NCBI GenBank assembly: GCA_016786495.1
Contig: JAEUUJ010000025.1
Location: 1 to 64,000 of the forward strand
Direction: 5' to 3'
Length of the DNA: 64,000 nt
From: Cyclobacteriaceae bacterium
GTDB lineage: Bacteria > Bacteroidota > Bacteroidia > Cytophagales > Cyclobacteriaceae
Positions 7,530 to 16,121 of this stretch are shown here, piece by piece. The notes under the pieces are model-generated. The model did no database searches. It saw only the letters and a program-made list of their open reading frames with translations, and was not told the DNA's origin. Position 1 is the first letter of the stretch; every line of letters begins with the position of its first letter. Both the position numbers and the translations under genes were made by a program.

Positions 7530-10500
7530 TTATCCTGCCTTTGCCCCGCCAAAGTCTTTCGGGTGGCAATGGAACATTTCATTGAACGATTTGTAGAAAT
7601 AGGAACGGCTGTTGAAACCGGTTTCGTAGATCACTTCCGAAACGCTCATGTTCGAATTTTTGAGTAAATCGGCAGCTTTGCGTAGCCGGTACTGTTTAAT
7701 CAGTCCGTGCGGAGTAAGCCCCACCGTTGCCTTCACTTTTTTGTACAGCGAAGCCTTGCTCATGCCCACTTCATCGGCAATGGTGTCGGCACTGAATTCT
7801 GATTCGCTCAGGTGGCGCTCAATGCATTGTGTGATCCGCACAAAAAATTCATCATCTTTTTCGCTGATGCCGGTCGACATCTGGCCGAGCTCAACCTCGG
7901 CAAAATTTTCAAACCGTTTCCGGATTTGCTCGCGGTTTTTGATCAGCTTCTCAATCCGGATGAATAAATGGTCGGGATGGAAAGGCTTCGGGATGTACGA
8001 GTCGGCCCCCATCTGCAAACCTTCAATGCGATCTTCAATTTCTGCTTTTGCTGTTAACAGAATTACCGGAACGTGACTGGTTTGAATGTTGTCTTTTATC
8101 CTGCGGCATAGCGTCAGGCCATCCATGCCGGGCATGAGAATATCGCTGATAACCAGATCGATTTTTTCATCTTCCAGCAGCGTGAGGGCTTCTTCACCAT
8201 TCCTGGCGGTGAAGATTTTATATTTGTCGGCCAGGATGCTTTGCAATAAAACAAGAATCTGATCGTGGTCGTCAACAATCAGCAGCGAGTATCGTTCGGG
8301 ATCCGGGATTGCATCGGCATTGCTTGCAACGGGTTCGGGCGCCCGGTTGATGTAGCCGAATTCCTGCTGAACCTTTTCCTCCAGGTTGGTGACCGGAATC
8401 GTATAGTTCTTTTCTTCTTCGAACATCGTGTACGCTTCGCGACTGATCGGCAGGGTAATGGTGAACGATGAGCCTTTGCCCGGTGTACTCTCAAGCCTGA
8501 TCTCACCCCGGTGTAATTCAACGAGGCTTTTCGTTAGTGACAGCCCGATGCCGGTGCTCATGGCAAACGACTGTTCCTGATGTTGTGTGGTATTCTGATA
8601 GAAACTTTCAAAAATTTTGTTCCGGTCGCTCTCGGCTATTCCAACACCGGTGTCTTTAATAACGAAAACTGCATGGTGATTGCTTTCGCGGAGAATGATA
8701 TCAACATGTCCGCCCTTCACATTGTATTTGATCGCGTTTGAAATCAGGTTGATCAGAATTTTTTCAAGTTTCTTGGGATCGATCCACGCCTGCAGCGACT
8801 CGGGTTCTGGCAAGAACTCCAGGTTTACATCATGATCTACGGCATGCTGGATAAATGTTTCAACGATATCCTGTGTGAACACCACCAGTTCAACCTGCGT
8901 TACCTGCGGTTTCTCTTTTCCGCTTTCGATTTTCCGGAACTGAATCAGTTCTTCGATCAGTTTCTGCAATCGAAGCGAGTTTCCATAAATGGTTTTGAGC
9001 TGGTATCTGTCCCAGGCATTGGATGCTTTTTTGATGAGCGCGGTGACGGGTCCGAAGATCAGCGTAAGCGGAGTACGGAACTCGTGTGCCACGTTGGTGA
9101 AGAACTGCAGCTTGTAGTCGTTCAGCTCCTTCATCTGCTGCATTTTGAATTGGTTGATTGCTGCAGCGCGCTTGGTGCGGGCCCGCTGGCGGATAATTAG
9201 TACAATACCAACCTGTAAACCGATCAGTAAAAGGAAGTACAGTGCGTACGCCAGGTTTGTTTTCCAGAAAGGCGGGTGCACCACGATGGATATCTTTTTT
9301 GGAGTTGTATTCCAGGTTCCGTTTTCGTTCGTGTAGTTGATGTGCAGTGTGTATTTGCCGGGTGGTATGTTGGTCAGGTTCACGACTGATTGCTGCCCGA
9401 TGTAGTTCCAGGCCTTATCGAAATTTTCAAGGAAGTAGGCGTACTCCGTTCGCTGTTTATTCCAGTAGTTCAGCGTGGTAAAGTGAAAGCTGATAAAGTT
9501 CTGATCGTAGTTAAGTGAAATTTCTTTCGCGAGGTCGATGTGCTTTTTTAGAATCTGGCTCGAATCGCGGGGTGTGATGATCACGTTATGAACCTGGAAT
9601 TCGCTGATCGTAAGGCGCGGGAAATTGCTTACGGTATCGAGTTTGGTAGGGTAGATGATGTCGAGCCCGTTGATGCCCCCGAAAAATAGTTTTTCAGACA
9701 GGCGCGACCGGAACGAGGCGCCATCCGTGAATTCGTTGTTCTGCAGGCCATCGTTGGTATCAAAATTTTTAAATGCCGCTTTCGCCGGATCGAGCATCAC
9801 GAGTCCGTTGTTGGTGGAGAGCCACAACATATTGTTCGCGTCCTGCAGAATTGCATGAATGGTGTTGTTGGGCAATCCTTCGCGCTGTGTGTAATGTGAG
9901 ATGGCGTAGGGTTTTGTCTGGAGTGAGATTTTGTTTACGCCACCGCTGGTGCCAACCCAGAGTTCTTCCTTGTCGCTGATGAACAGACTCAATACATCAT
10001 CGTTGCTTAGCCGCTGCTTATCCGAACCAGTGTAAAAATGCTCTTCAATTTTCCCGGAAAGTGAATTGTACCGGTAAACGCCCGAGCCGCGGGTTCCGAA
10101 CCAGAGTATGTTTGGTGTTTCTTCAACAACCGAATACACCACATTGCTGTTGATGGATGAACTCTCTTCGCTGGAGTGCGTGATCTGTTTGTACTGATCC
10201 AGCCAATACCTGCCGGATTTGTCTTTACGTACTTTCAGATTGATAACTCCGTTTCCACTTGTCCCCAGCCACAATGTGCCGTAAGCATCCAGGCAAATGG
10301 AATAGACAAAGTTGAACTTCAGATCGGTTGCATTTTCGAAATCGCGCGGGAAGTGAAAGATTTTTCCGGTTTTTGCTTCGAGCATGTCGATGCCTTCTCC
10401 ATCAACGCCAATCCATAAGTTGCCCGATTTATCTTTGTTCAGCGAAAGCACAGCATTGTTGCTCAGTCCTTTGGCCGTATTCAACACTTTTGTTGGCTGA

Positions 10501-11651
10501 TTGGCACGGATAATATTCAAACCCCCACCGCGGGTTCCGGTATACAGTGTTCCGTCAACATCTTCATAAACCGAGCGAACGATGCTATTGGAGAGGCCGC
10601 CCTTTTCGGTTGAACCGGAAGGCACGGAGTAAAATGGTTTAGGCCGGGTCAGGAATTTGAAAATTCCATCGCCATCCGTTCCTACCCAGAAAATGTCCTG
10701 CTTGGTTTCGGTAATTGAAAGAATTTTACGTTGTGCTTTTGAGAGCAGCGGAAAACGTGATGCCTGGTTCGAGGAAACAAACTGACCGTGTTCCAGCGTT
10801 AGTTTGAAAATGTCGCCAAGATCGGTACCGATCCACAGTGCGGAGTTATCGCGGTTAACCGACAATGACGAAACGGGGAACGCTGAAAGGTGGAGCAACT
10901 GCGGAAGTTGTTCAATATCCGCCAGCGAATAGAGCATGACACTTCCGTCATCGAAACTCAACGCCAGGTAGTACTTTCCATGAATCGTAAAAAAATGATG
11001 CAGCCGGAGTTGCGCAGCGGGTATCAATTGCTTGCTGAATACAACCTTATTATTGAGTAAACAAATTAACCGGGCATCGCTGCCCAACAAGTACATCAAC
11101 CCATTTGCACTTCCAATACCGGAAACTGCCTTCAGCCATTCGGCTGGAACTTCTTTTATTTCAACCGGCAGGAATGCATCGCGGGAAGCATCGTAACGGT
11201 TAATGCCCTGGCCGATCACGCTCACCCATAACGATGAATCGGGCCCGAGGCAGGCGCGCATGCTGTTTTCCAGCACGGGAATGTTTGAAAGATCAGACAG
11301 GTAACTTTTGAATGAGTCGCGGTCGCGGTTGTACCGGTTAATGCCTTTGTGTGTCACAATCCAGAGGTTGCCGGCTTTATCCTCCAGCATGCTTCTCACA
11401 ATGTTGTTGCTGATGGCACCGGTGCCAAAGGCTTCCGGTTTGTACACTTTTATCGTGCTGCCATCATACCGGTTAAGACCGTCCCAGCTTCCAAACCAGG
11501 TGTAGTCATACTGGTCCATATAGATAGAGGTGATGGCGCTGTTGGAAAGACCGTCTTTTTTGCCAATGTGCTGGTAGGGTAATGGGTTGAGGGTGTCCGA
11601 AACGGGCAACGACAGGAAAACCGATAGTAGAAGCGCAGTACTCATAGCCAC
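7530..11651 (-). CDS. Hybrid two-component system sensor/regulator (HTCS) for the glycan locus
   Basis: A 1373-residue one-protein signalling system. After a signal peptide come repeated propeller blades (about residues 25-690) with W-F/I-G-T-x-x-G-hydrophobic motifs, then a Y_Y_Y-type Ig domain near 710-775, one membrane helix near 785-810, and a HisKA domain with phosphoacceptor His856 in NVAHEFRTPLT. Next are a HATPase domain with NLISNAIKYN and DTGVGI, a receiver domain with Asp1170 in VISDILMPGMDG, and a C-terminal AraC-type helix-turn-helix ending in FNSRSYFYKSFNEMF. HTCS proteins sense a periplasmic oligosaccharide and switch on the adjacent glycan locus. The gene is divergent from the GH130-led operon, so it is probably its activator. 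All key residues are present. Confidence 0.93.
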   Translation of the reverse strand: MAMSTALLLSVFLSLPVSDTLNPLPYQHIGKKDGLSNSAITSIYMDQYDYTWFGSWDGLNRYDGSTIKVYKPEAFGTGAISNNIVRSMLEDKAGNLWIVTHKGINRYNRDRDSFKSYLSDLSNIPVLENSMRACLGPDSSLWVSVIGQGINRYDASRDAFLPVEIKEVPAEWLKAVSGIGSANGLMYLLGSDARLICLLNNKVVFSKQLIPAAQLRLHHFFTIHGKYYLALSFDDGSVMLYSLADIEQLPQLLHLSAFPVSSLSVNRDNSALWIGTDLGDIFKLTLEHGQFVSSNQASRFPLLSKAQRKILSITETKQDIFWVGTDGDGIFKFLTRPKPFYSVPSGSTEKGGLSNSIVRSVYEDVDGTLYTGTRGGGLNIIRANQPTKVLNTAKGLSNNAVLSLNKDKSGNLWIGVDGEGIDMLEAKTGKIFHFPRDFENATDLKFNFVYSICLDAYGTLWLGTSGNGVINLKVRKDKSGRYWLDQYKQITHSSEESSSINSNVVYSVVEETPNILWFGTRGSGVYRYNSLSGKIEEHFYTGSDKQRLSNDDVLSLFISDKEELWVGTSGGVNKISLQTKPYAISHYTQREGLPNNTIHAILQDANNMLWLSTNNGLVMLDPAKAAFKNFDTNDGLQNNEFTDGASFRSRLSEKLFFGGINGLDIIYPTKLDTVSNFPRLTISEFQVHNVIITPRDSSQILKKHIDLAKEISLNYDQNFISFHFTTLNYWNKQRTEYAYFLENFDKAWNYIGQQSVVNLTNIPPGKYTLHINYTNENGTWNTTPKKISIVVHPPFWKTNLAYALYFLLLIGLQVGIVLIIRQRARTKRAAAINQFKMQQMKELNDYKLQFFTNVAHEFRTPLTLIFGPVTALIKKASNAWDRYQLKTIYGNSLRLQKLIEELIQFRKIESGKEKPQVTQVELVVFTQDIVETFIQHAVDHDVNLEFLPEPESLQAWIDPKKLEKILINLISNAIKYNVKGGHVDIILRESNHHAVFVIKDTGVGIAESDRNKIFESFYQNTTQHQEQSFAMSTGIGLSLTKSLVELHRGEIRLESTPGKGSSFTITLPISREAYTMFEEEKNYTIPVTNLEEKVQQEFGYINRAPEPVASNADAIPDPERYSLLIVDDHDQILVLLQSILADKYKIFTARNGEEALTLLEDEKIDLVISDILMPGMDGLTLCRRIKDNIQTSHVPVILLTAKAEIEDRIEGLQMGADSYIPKPFHPDHLFIRIEKLIKNREQIRKRFENFAEVELGQMSTGISEKDDEFFVRITQCIERHLSESEFSADTIADEVGMSKASLYKKVKATVGLTPHGLIKQYRLRKAADLLKNSNMSVSEVIYETGFNSRSYFYKSFNEMFHCHPKDFGGAKAG

Positions 11652-11883
11652 ATTCCGCTCAAGGTAACTCTTGCAAACCTATGCATTAAGAAAGAAGCAA
11701 ACCCGGGAAAGTTGTCCTGTGGGTACTCCATTTGTCCACTGGATTCTCTTTTCCCCGAAAAAACGGAACCGGGAGAACTAAATAAACAAAATAGCGGACG
11801 CCTAAAGTGCCCGGATAGCCAAAATTGCAATCGATTTCGGGAAATGTCTCCTGAAAACGATCAACAAACTGATTACCAGTACG

Positions 11884-12930
11884 ATGGACATAGCAAAACG
11901 ATTCAAAAACAACCCGATTCTGCGTCCTGCTGACCTGAAACCCAGCATGGCGGGGATGAAAATCGAGTGTTTGCTGAATCCGGGTGTGTTTTCCTTTCAA
12001 AATAAGACATGGTTATTGTTACGAGTGGCAGAAATGCCCGAGCAGCAGGAGGGTAAAATCAGCTTCCCTATATATAATGAGTCGGGCCGGATCGAGATTC
12101 TCACATTCGACAAATCTGACCCTGCGCTGGATTTCACGGATCCGCGGGTAATCAGTTACAAGGGAAAGGACTACTTAACTACCCTGTCGCACCTCCGGCT
12201 GGTTTGCAGCGAGGGTGGCGAGAAGTTCTATGAACCGGAAGGTTATCCACCCATCTTCGGCAACGATAAACATGAAGCTTACGGAATCGAGGATTGCCGG
12301 GTAATCAACATCAACGGGACCTATAACCTTACCTATACACAGGTTTCCTCATACGGTGTGGGCGTTGGACTGATCCAAACGAAAGACTGGAAAAACCTCG
12401 ACCGTAAGGGGATGATCTTTTCGCCTCATAATAAAGACTGCGCCATCTTCGAAGAGAAGATCAATGGAAAATATTATGCACTTCACCGGCCGAGCAGCCC
12501 GCAGTTGGGTGGCAACTACATCTGGATTGCTGAGTCGCCCGATTTATTGCATTGGGGAAATCACCAGTGCATTGCCACTTCGCGCAAGGGCATGTGGGAC
12601 AGCGTGCGCGTAGGCGCAGGAGCTGCACCAATTAAAACGCCTCATGGCTGGCTGGAAATCTATCACGGTGCCAACGAACAGCATCGCTATTGTTTGGGTG
12701 CGTTGCTCCTGGATCTGAATGATCCATCAAAGGTACTGGCCCGCAGTGAGCAACCTTTTGTTGAACCAACGGCAGAATATGAATTAACAGGTTTCTTCGG
12801 AAACGTGGTTTTCACTAATGGTCACATCGTGGAAGGCGATACGGTTCGCATGTATTATGGTGCAAGTGATGAAGTGATTTGCATGGCCGAGCTATCGATT
12901 AACGAGATATTATCAACCCTAAACCGCTGA
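11884..12930 (+). CDS. GH130 family beta-mannoside phosphorylase or beta-mannosidase
   Basis: A 348-residue five-bladed propeller enzyme of glycoside hydrolase family 130. Recognisable features are NPGVFSFQNKTWLLLRVAE (about residues 32-50), FTDPRV at 84-89, and GIEDCRVI around 134-141, where Asp137 is the likely catalytic acid; many family members read EDPR at this point. Later come WDSVRVGAGAAPI and GWLEIYHGA. GH130 members either phosphorolyse beta-1,4 or beta-1,2 mannosides to mannose 1-phosphate or hydrolyse them. I cannot decide which applies here without aligning the phosphate-binding residues. No signal peptide is visible, so it is cytoplasmic. It opens the + strand operon and is 2 bases from the transporter gene. 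Confidence 0.85.
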   Translation: MDIAKRFKNNPILRPADLKPSMAGMKIECLLNPGVFSFQNKTWLLLRVAEMPEQQEGKISFPIYNESGRIEILTFDKSDPALDFTDPRVISYKGKDYLTTLSHLRLVCSEGGEKFYEPEGYPPIFGNDKHEAYGIEDCRVININGTYNLTYTQVSSYGVGVGLIQTKDWKNLDRKGMIFSPHNKDCAIFEEKINGKYYALHRPSSPQLGGNYIWIAESPDLLHWGNHQCIATSRKGMWDSVRVGAGAAPIKTPHGWLEIYHGANEQHRYCLGALLLDLNDPSKVLARSEQPFVEPTAEYELTGFFGNVVFTNGHIVEGDTVRMYYGASDEVICMAELSINEILSTLNR

Positions 12931-12932
12931 GT

Positions 12933-14264
12933 ATGATCCGCGATACATCCACAGACGTTGCAGAGAATTTTGAAGGATCGGCCGGCAGTACGGTAGCGCC
13001 AAAGCCCTCGTTTTGGAAAAAGCCATTCAGCGAATTCAACTATTTCATGACCATGCCGCGCGATATGCGCGTGTTGCTCATGACAAACCTTATTTATGCA
13101 TTTGTACTTCCGGTCATTGAAATTTTTGTGGGTGCTTATATTATGCGCAGCTCGAACGATCCGAAGATAGTGGTGATTTATCAGCTTACCGTTTACACCG
13201 GTATCCCCCTCACATTTTTGATCAATGGATACCTGTTAAGCCGGGTAAAAACTTCGCACCTCTACAGTTTTGGAATGCTGTTGAGCGGTTTGTCGATGCT
13301 CGTAATGATGACCCTCGACACACTTTCGGCCACCGGTGTTGGCGTGGCGGGTATTCTGATGGGTTGCTCGTTCGGATTCTTCTGGGCGAACCGCGATTAT
13401 CTGGCGCTGGCTACCACCAACGACTCCAACCGCAACTATTACTACGGACTTGAAACATTTTTCTATACCATGACGGCCATTCTTGTGCCGTTTGCAATCG
13501 GGGCATTTTTGGGTGCAGCAAGCGATGGTGCATGGTTTGACGGTAATTTTCAAACGGCTTATCAGGTCGTAACGATCGTTGTTTTCGGATTAACCATCCT
13601 GTCAAGCATTGTTATCCACCGCGGCAATTTTGTAAAGCCTGCGCAGAAAGCCTTTTTATTCTTCCGGTTTCATTCGCTTTGGCGCAAGATGCTGGTGCTG
13701 GCAGGTTTAAAAGGTCTGGCACAAGGTTATCTCGTTACCGCACCGGCTATTCTTATTCTTACGCTGGTTGGAAACGAAGGCTCATTGGGTATGGTGCAGG
13801 CAGTTAGTGGTGTGATCACGGCCTTTATGCTTTACCTGTTAGGACGTTTCACGTTGCCGAAACACCGCATTGCAATCTTAACCGCGGGCTTATTCATCTT
13901 CCTGATTGGTACACTTACCAATGGCATTCTCTTTTCAGCCTTTGGCGTAATAGTTTTCGTGTTATGCAAAGTATTATTCCAGCCTTTGCATGATATCGCT
14001 TACTTTCCCATCCAAATGCGCGTGATTGACGTTGTTTCTAAAGTTGAGAACCGAAACGAGTTTGCCTATATCTTCAATCATGAATTTGGTCTTTACGTAG
14101 GCCGTTTCTTCGGTCTCGGACTATTCATCGTTCTCGCCACCTACGTCTCCGAGACTTTTGCCCTGAAGTATTCTTTGATCGTGATCGCAGTATTGCAGAT
14201 CGCGTCTATTCCATTAGCGAAACACATTGTTAACGAAGCCAATAAGTTGAGTAATGATAAATAA
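12933..14264 (+). CDS. MFS transporter, probably for the locus oligosaccharide
   Basis: A 443-residue inner membrane protein with about twelve hydrophobic segments and the usual split into two halves around the basic loop near residue 225 (HRGNFVKPAQKAF). The N-terminus is a long hydrophilic stretch that ends at FNYFMTMPRDMRVLL. Its start is 2 bases after the GH130 stop, so the two are certainly cotranscribed. GH130 and MFS genes are known partners in mannoside pathways of Bacteroidota, where the transporter brings the oligosaccharide into the cytoplasm. The substrate is inferred from that linkage only. The stop overlaps the longest reading of the next gene by 11 bases. Confidence 0.85.
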   Translation: MIRDTSTDVAENFEGSAGSTVAPKPSFWKKPFSEFNYFMTMPRDMRVLLMTNLIYAFVLPVIEIFVGAYIMRSSNDPKIVVIYQLTVYTGIPLTFLINGYLLSRVKTSHLYSFGMLLSGLSMLVMMTLDTLSATGVGVAGILMGCSFGFFWANRDYLALATTNDSNRNYYYGLETFFYTMTAILVPFAIGAFLGAASDGAWFDGNFQTAYQVVTIVVFGLTILSSIVIHRGNFVKPAQKAFLFFRFHSLWRKMLVLAGLKGLAQGYLVTAPAILILTLVGNEGSLGMVQAVSGVITAFMLYLLGRFTLPKHRIAILTAGLFIFLIGTLTNGILFSAFGVIVFVLCKVLFQPLHDIAYFPIQMRVIDVVSKVENRNEFAYIFNHEFGLYVGRFFGLGLFIVLATYVSETFALKYSLIVIAVLQIASIPLAKHIVNEANKLSNDK

Positions 14265-16113
14265 GTTACATACCGTCATTCTGAGCGGTCCCGGTTTATG
14301 GAAACGTCATGCTGAGGGCGAAACCCGAAGCATCTCCTTTTTAACTGTGGCGCTCTTCGCTTCGCTCACGGGATTCGTCGCTCCGCTCAGAATGACGGGT
14401 TGGATTTTAGCAGTGACGCTGATGCTGGCGGGCTGCACGTCTGAACCCGCTCAGGTTGAACAGTTGTCGATCGACCGGGTAAAACTAATGCCCGATCAGC
14501 CTTCGCCTTATAAAATGCTCGACTGGAGAGAGAAGGCGCTCAACTATGATCAGTACGTATTCAACCGAAACCTGAAGGGAGAATTTCTTCCGTTCCTCTG
14601 GCTCGACAGTACGAAGCGCAATTTTGATCAGACTACGTTTGGGTTATTCACTGTGGTGGGCGATGTACGCCAGGGCACGAAAGGCAACAAAGAATTTCAT
14701 GAGGCACTCAACGCCATGGGCGCGATCATGGGAGCCGGTCTGGTGGGCATTGATAAAACCAATCAGGATGGTATGAACTACGTGAAGATGATCCAGAATT
14801 ACTTCAATCGTGAAAACGGCTGGGACATCATGATGAACAACACCCATCCATCGGTTGCGCTGATGGGTGGAGGCTACGGCCGCGACTGGTGGTATGACGT
14901 AGTGCCGAATATGCTTTTCTATGCGATATGTGATTTGTACCCGGGGGTACAGCGTGCCGACAGCTTACAGCGGATCATTGCCGATCAGTTTTATAAGGCC
15001 GATTCGGTATTGAACGGAAATTATGACTACTCATACTTCGACTACAGCAAGATGCAGGGATTTGTCAACCAGATTCCGAAGCAACAGGACGCGGCAGCGG
15101 GCCATGCTTTTGTGTTGCTCAGCGCGTACGAAAAGTTTGGTGACGAAAAATACCTGAAAGGCGCTACGTCAGCGATGGATGCATTTGCCAGCCAGAAAGA
15201 GAGTCGCTTCTATGAACTCATGATGCCGTTCGGTGCGCTCGTAGGCGCGAAGCTGAATGCCGACCACGGTACAAACTATGACATACAGAAATTTTTAAAC
15301 TGGACCTTCGATGGCTGCCAGGCTGCTGACGGCCGAACCGGTTGGGGTGTGATCGCAGAGCGCTGGGGCGAATACGATATGCACGGCCTGCAGGGCAGCA
15401 TTACCGATGGCGGAGGCTATGCATTTTTGATGAACTCGTTTGACCTCGCCTGGCCGCTGGTGCCCATGGTAAAGTACGACAGCCGCTATGCCGTTACGAT
15501 CGGTAAATGGATGTTGAATGTTTCGAACGCGGCCAGGTTCTTTTATCCGTATGAAATGGATGATCAGCATCAGTGGCTCCCGGAAAAAAAGGAAATCACG
15601 CGCAACGTGATCGCATACGAAGGCATTCGCAAAGTTGACGATTACGGCAAGCCGGCTTTGAAAGGTATTACACCGGTTTCCCTGGGAGACGGTCCGAAAT
15701 GGGTTAAAGATCAGCCTGAAGAGAGCATGTACAGTCTGTACAGCTCTTCGCAGGTTGGAATTTTTGGCTCCATTATCAAAAAGACAAACGTTGAAAAAAT
15801 TCTTCAGCTCGATTGCAACGTTACCGACTTCTATGGGAAAAACGATTTCCCGACGTATCTCTATTACAATCCGTACGATGAAGCCAAAGAAGTAAGCTTC
15901 ACAGGGGAAGAAGGATCATTTGATTTGTACGATGCGTTGACGCAAACAACGGTAACAGAAGGCGCGGCTCCCGGAGCGCTCTTTACCATTCCTGCAAAAG
16001 GGGCAAGACTCATCGTTGTACTGCCGCAGGGAAGCAAAATCGAAAAGCAAAAAAATCAGGTGTCAACGGGAGGGAAGGTTATTACTTGGCTTCCTGACGC
16101 AACCAAACATTAA
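14254..16113 (+). CDS. Lipoprotein of an uncharacterised family, candidate glycan-active (alpha/alpha)-barrel enzyme
   Basis: The longest reading gives 619 residues. Codons 1-46 run into a 126-bp palindromic repeat; an internal ATG at 14392 would give a short signal with the lipobox LAGC. The mature part is homologous by eye to the N-terminal 500 residues of the secreted protein at 21913: QLSIDRVKLMPDQPSPYKMLDW, then RDWWYDVVPNMLFY, GAIMGAGLVGIDKTNQDG, RTGWGVIAERW, DGGGYAFLMNSFDLAW, and LVPMVKYDSRY followed by AARFFYPYEMD. The length, the repeating helix-like pattern and the locus suggest an (alpha/alpha) toroid such as a hydrolase or lyase. I recognise no named family and cannot name the catalytic residues. 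It sits 8 bases before susC. Confidence 0.7.
   Translation: MINKLHTVILSGPGLWKRHAEGETRSISFLTVALFASLTGFVAPLRMTGWILAVTLMLAGCTSEPAQVEQLSIDRVKLMPDQPSPYKMLDWREKALNYDQYVFNRNLKGEFLPFLWLDSTKRNFDQTTFGLFTVVGDVRQGTKGNKEFHEALNAMGAIMGAGLVGIDKTNQDGMNYVKMIQNYFNRENGWDIMMNNTHPSVALMGGGYGRDWWYDVVPNMLFYAICDLYPGVQRADSLQRIIADQFYKADSVLNGNYDYSYFDYSKMQGFVNQIPKQQDAAAGHAFVLLSAYEKFGDEKYLKGATSAMDAFASQKESRFYELMMPFGALVGAKLNADHGTNYDIQKFLNWTFDGCQAADGRTGWGVIAERWGEYDMHGLQGSITDGGGYAFLMNSFDLAWPLVPMVKYDSRYAVTIGKWMLNVSNAARFFYPYEMDDQHQWLPEKKEITRNVIAYEGIRKVDDYGKPALKGITPVSLGDGPKWVKDQPEESMYSLYSSSQVGIFGSIIKKTNVEKILQLDCNVTDFYGKNDFPTYLYYNPYDEAKEVSFTGEEGSFDLYDALTQTTVTEGAAPGALFTIPAKGARLIVVLPQGSKIEKQKNQVSTGGKVITWLPDATKH
14273..14398 (+). repeat. 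126-bp palindromic intergenic-type repeat inserted in a coding region
   Basis: The element is bounded by perfect 15-base inverted ends, CCGTCATTCTGAGCG and CGCTCAGAATGACGG. Inside are further GTCATGCTGAG- and GAAGCATCT-like pieces, known to me as a widespread short repeat of Bacteroidota intergenic DNA. It is exactly 42 codons long, so it keeps the frame. Taking it out joins the flanks into MINKLHSWILAVTLMLAGC, a textbook lipoprotein signal. No transposase is nearby, so it is probably a non-autonomous element moved in trans. I saw no second copy in the window. Confidence 0.85.
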
Positions 16114-16121
16114 CCTAACTC

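Noticed and set aside
11674..11701. Minus-strand promoter TTTG-16-TAGGTTTG before the hybrid sensor gene
   Set aside because: The -7 box fits, but the spacing is 3-4 bases too short for the usual consensus, so it was not listed as a feature.
14273..14398. Complete insertion sequence
   Set aside because: It has inverted ends but no transposase and is only 126 bp; treated as a non-autonomous repeat.
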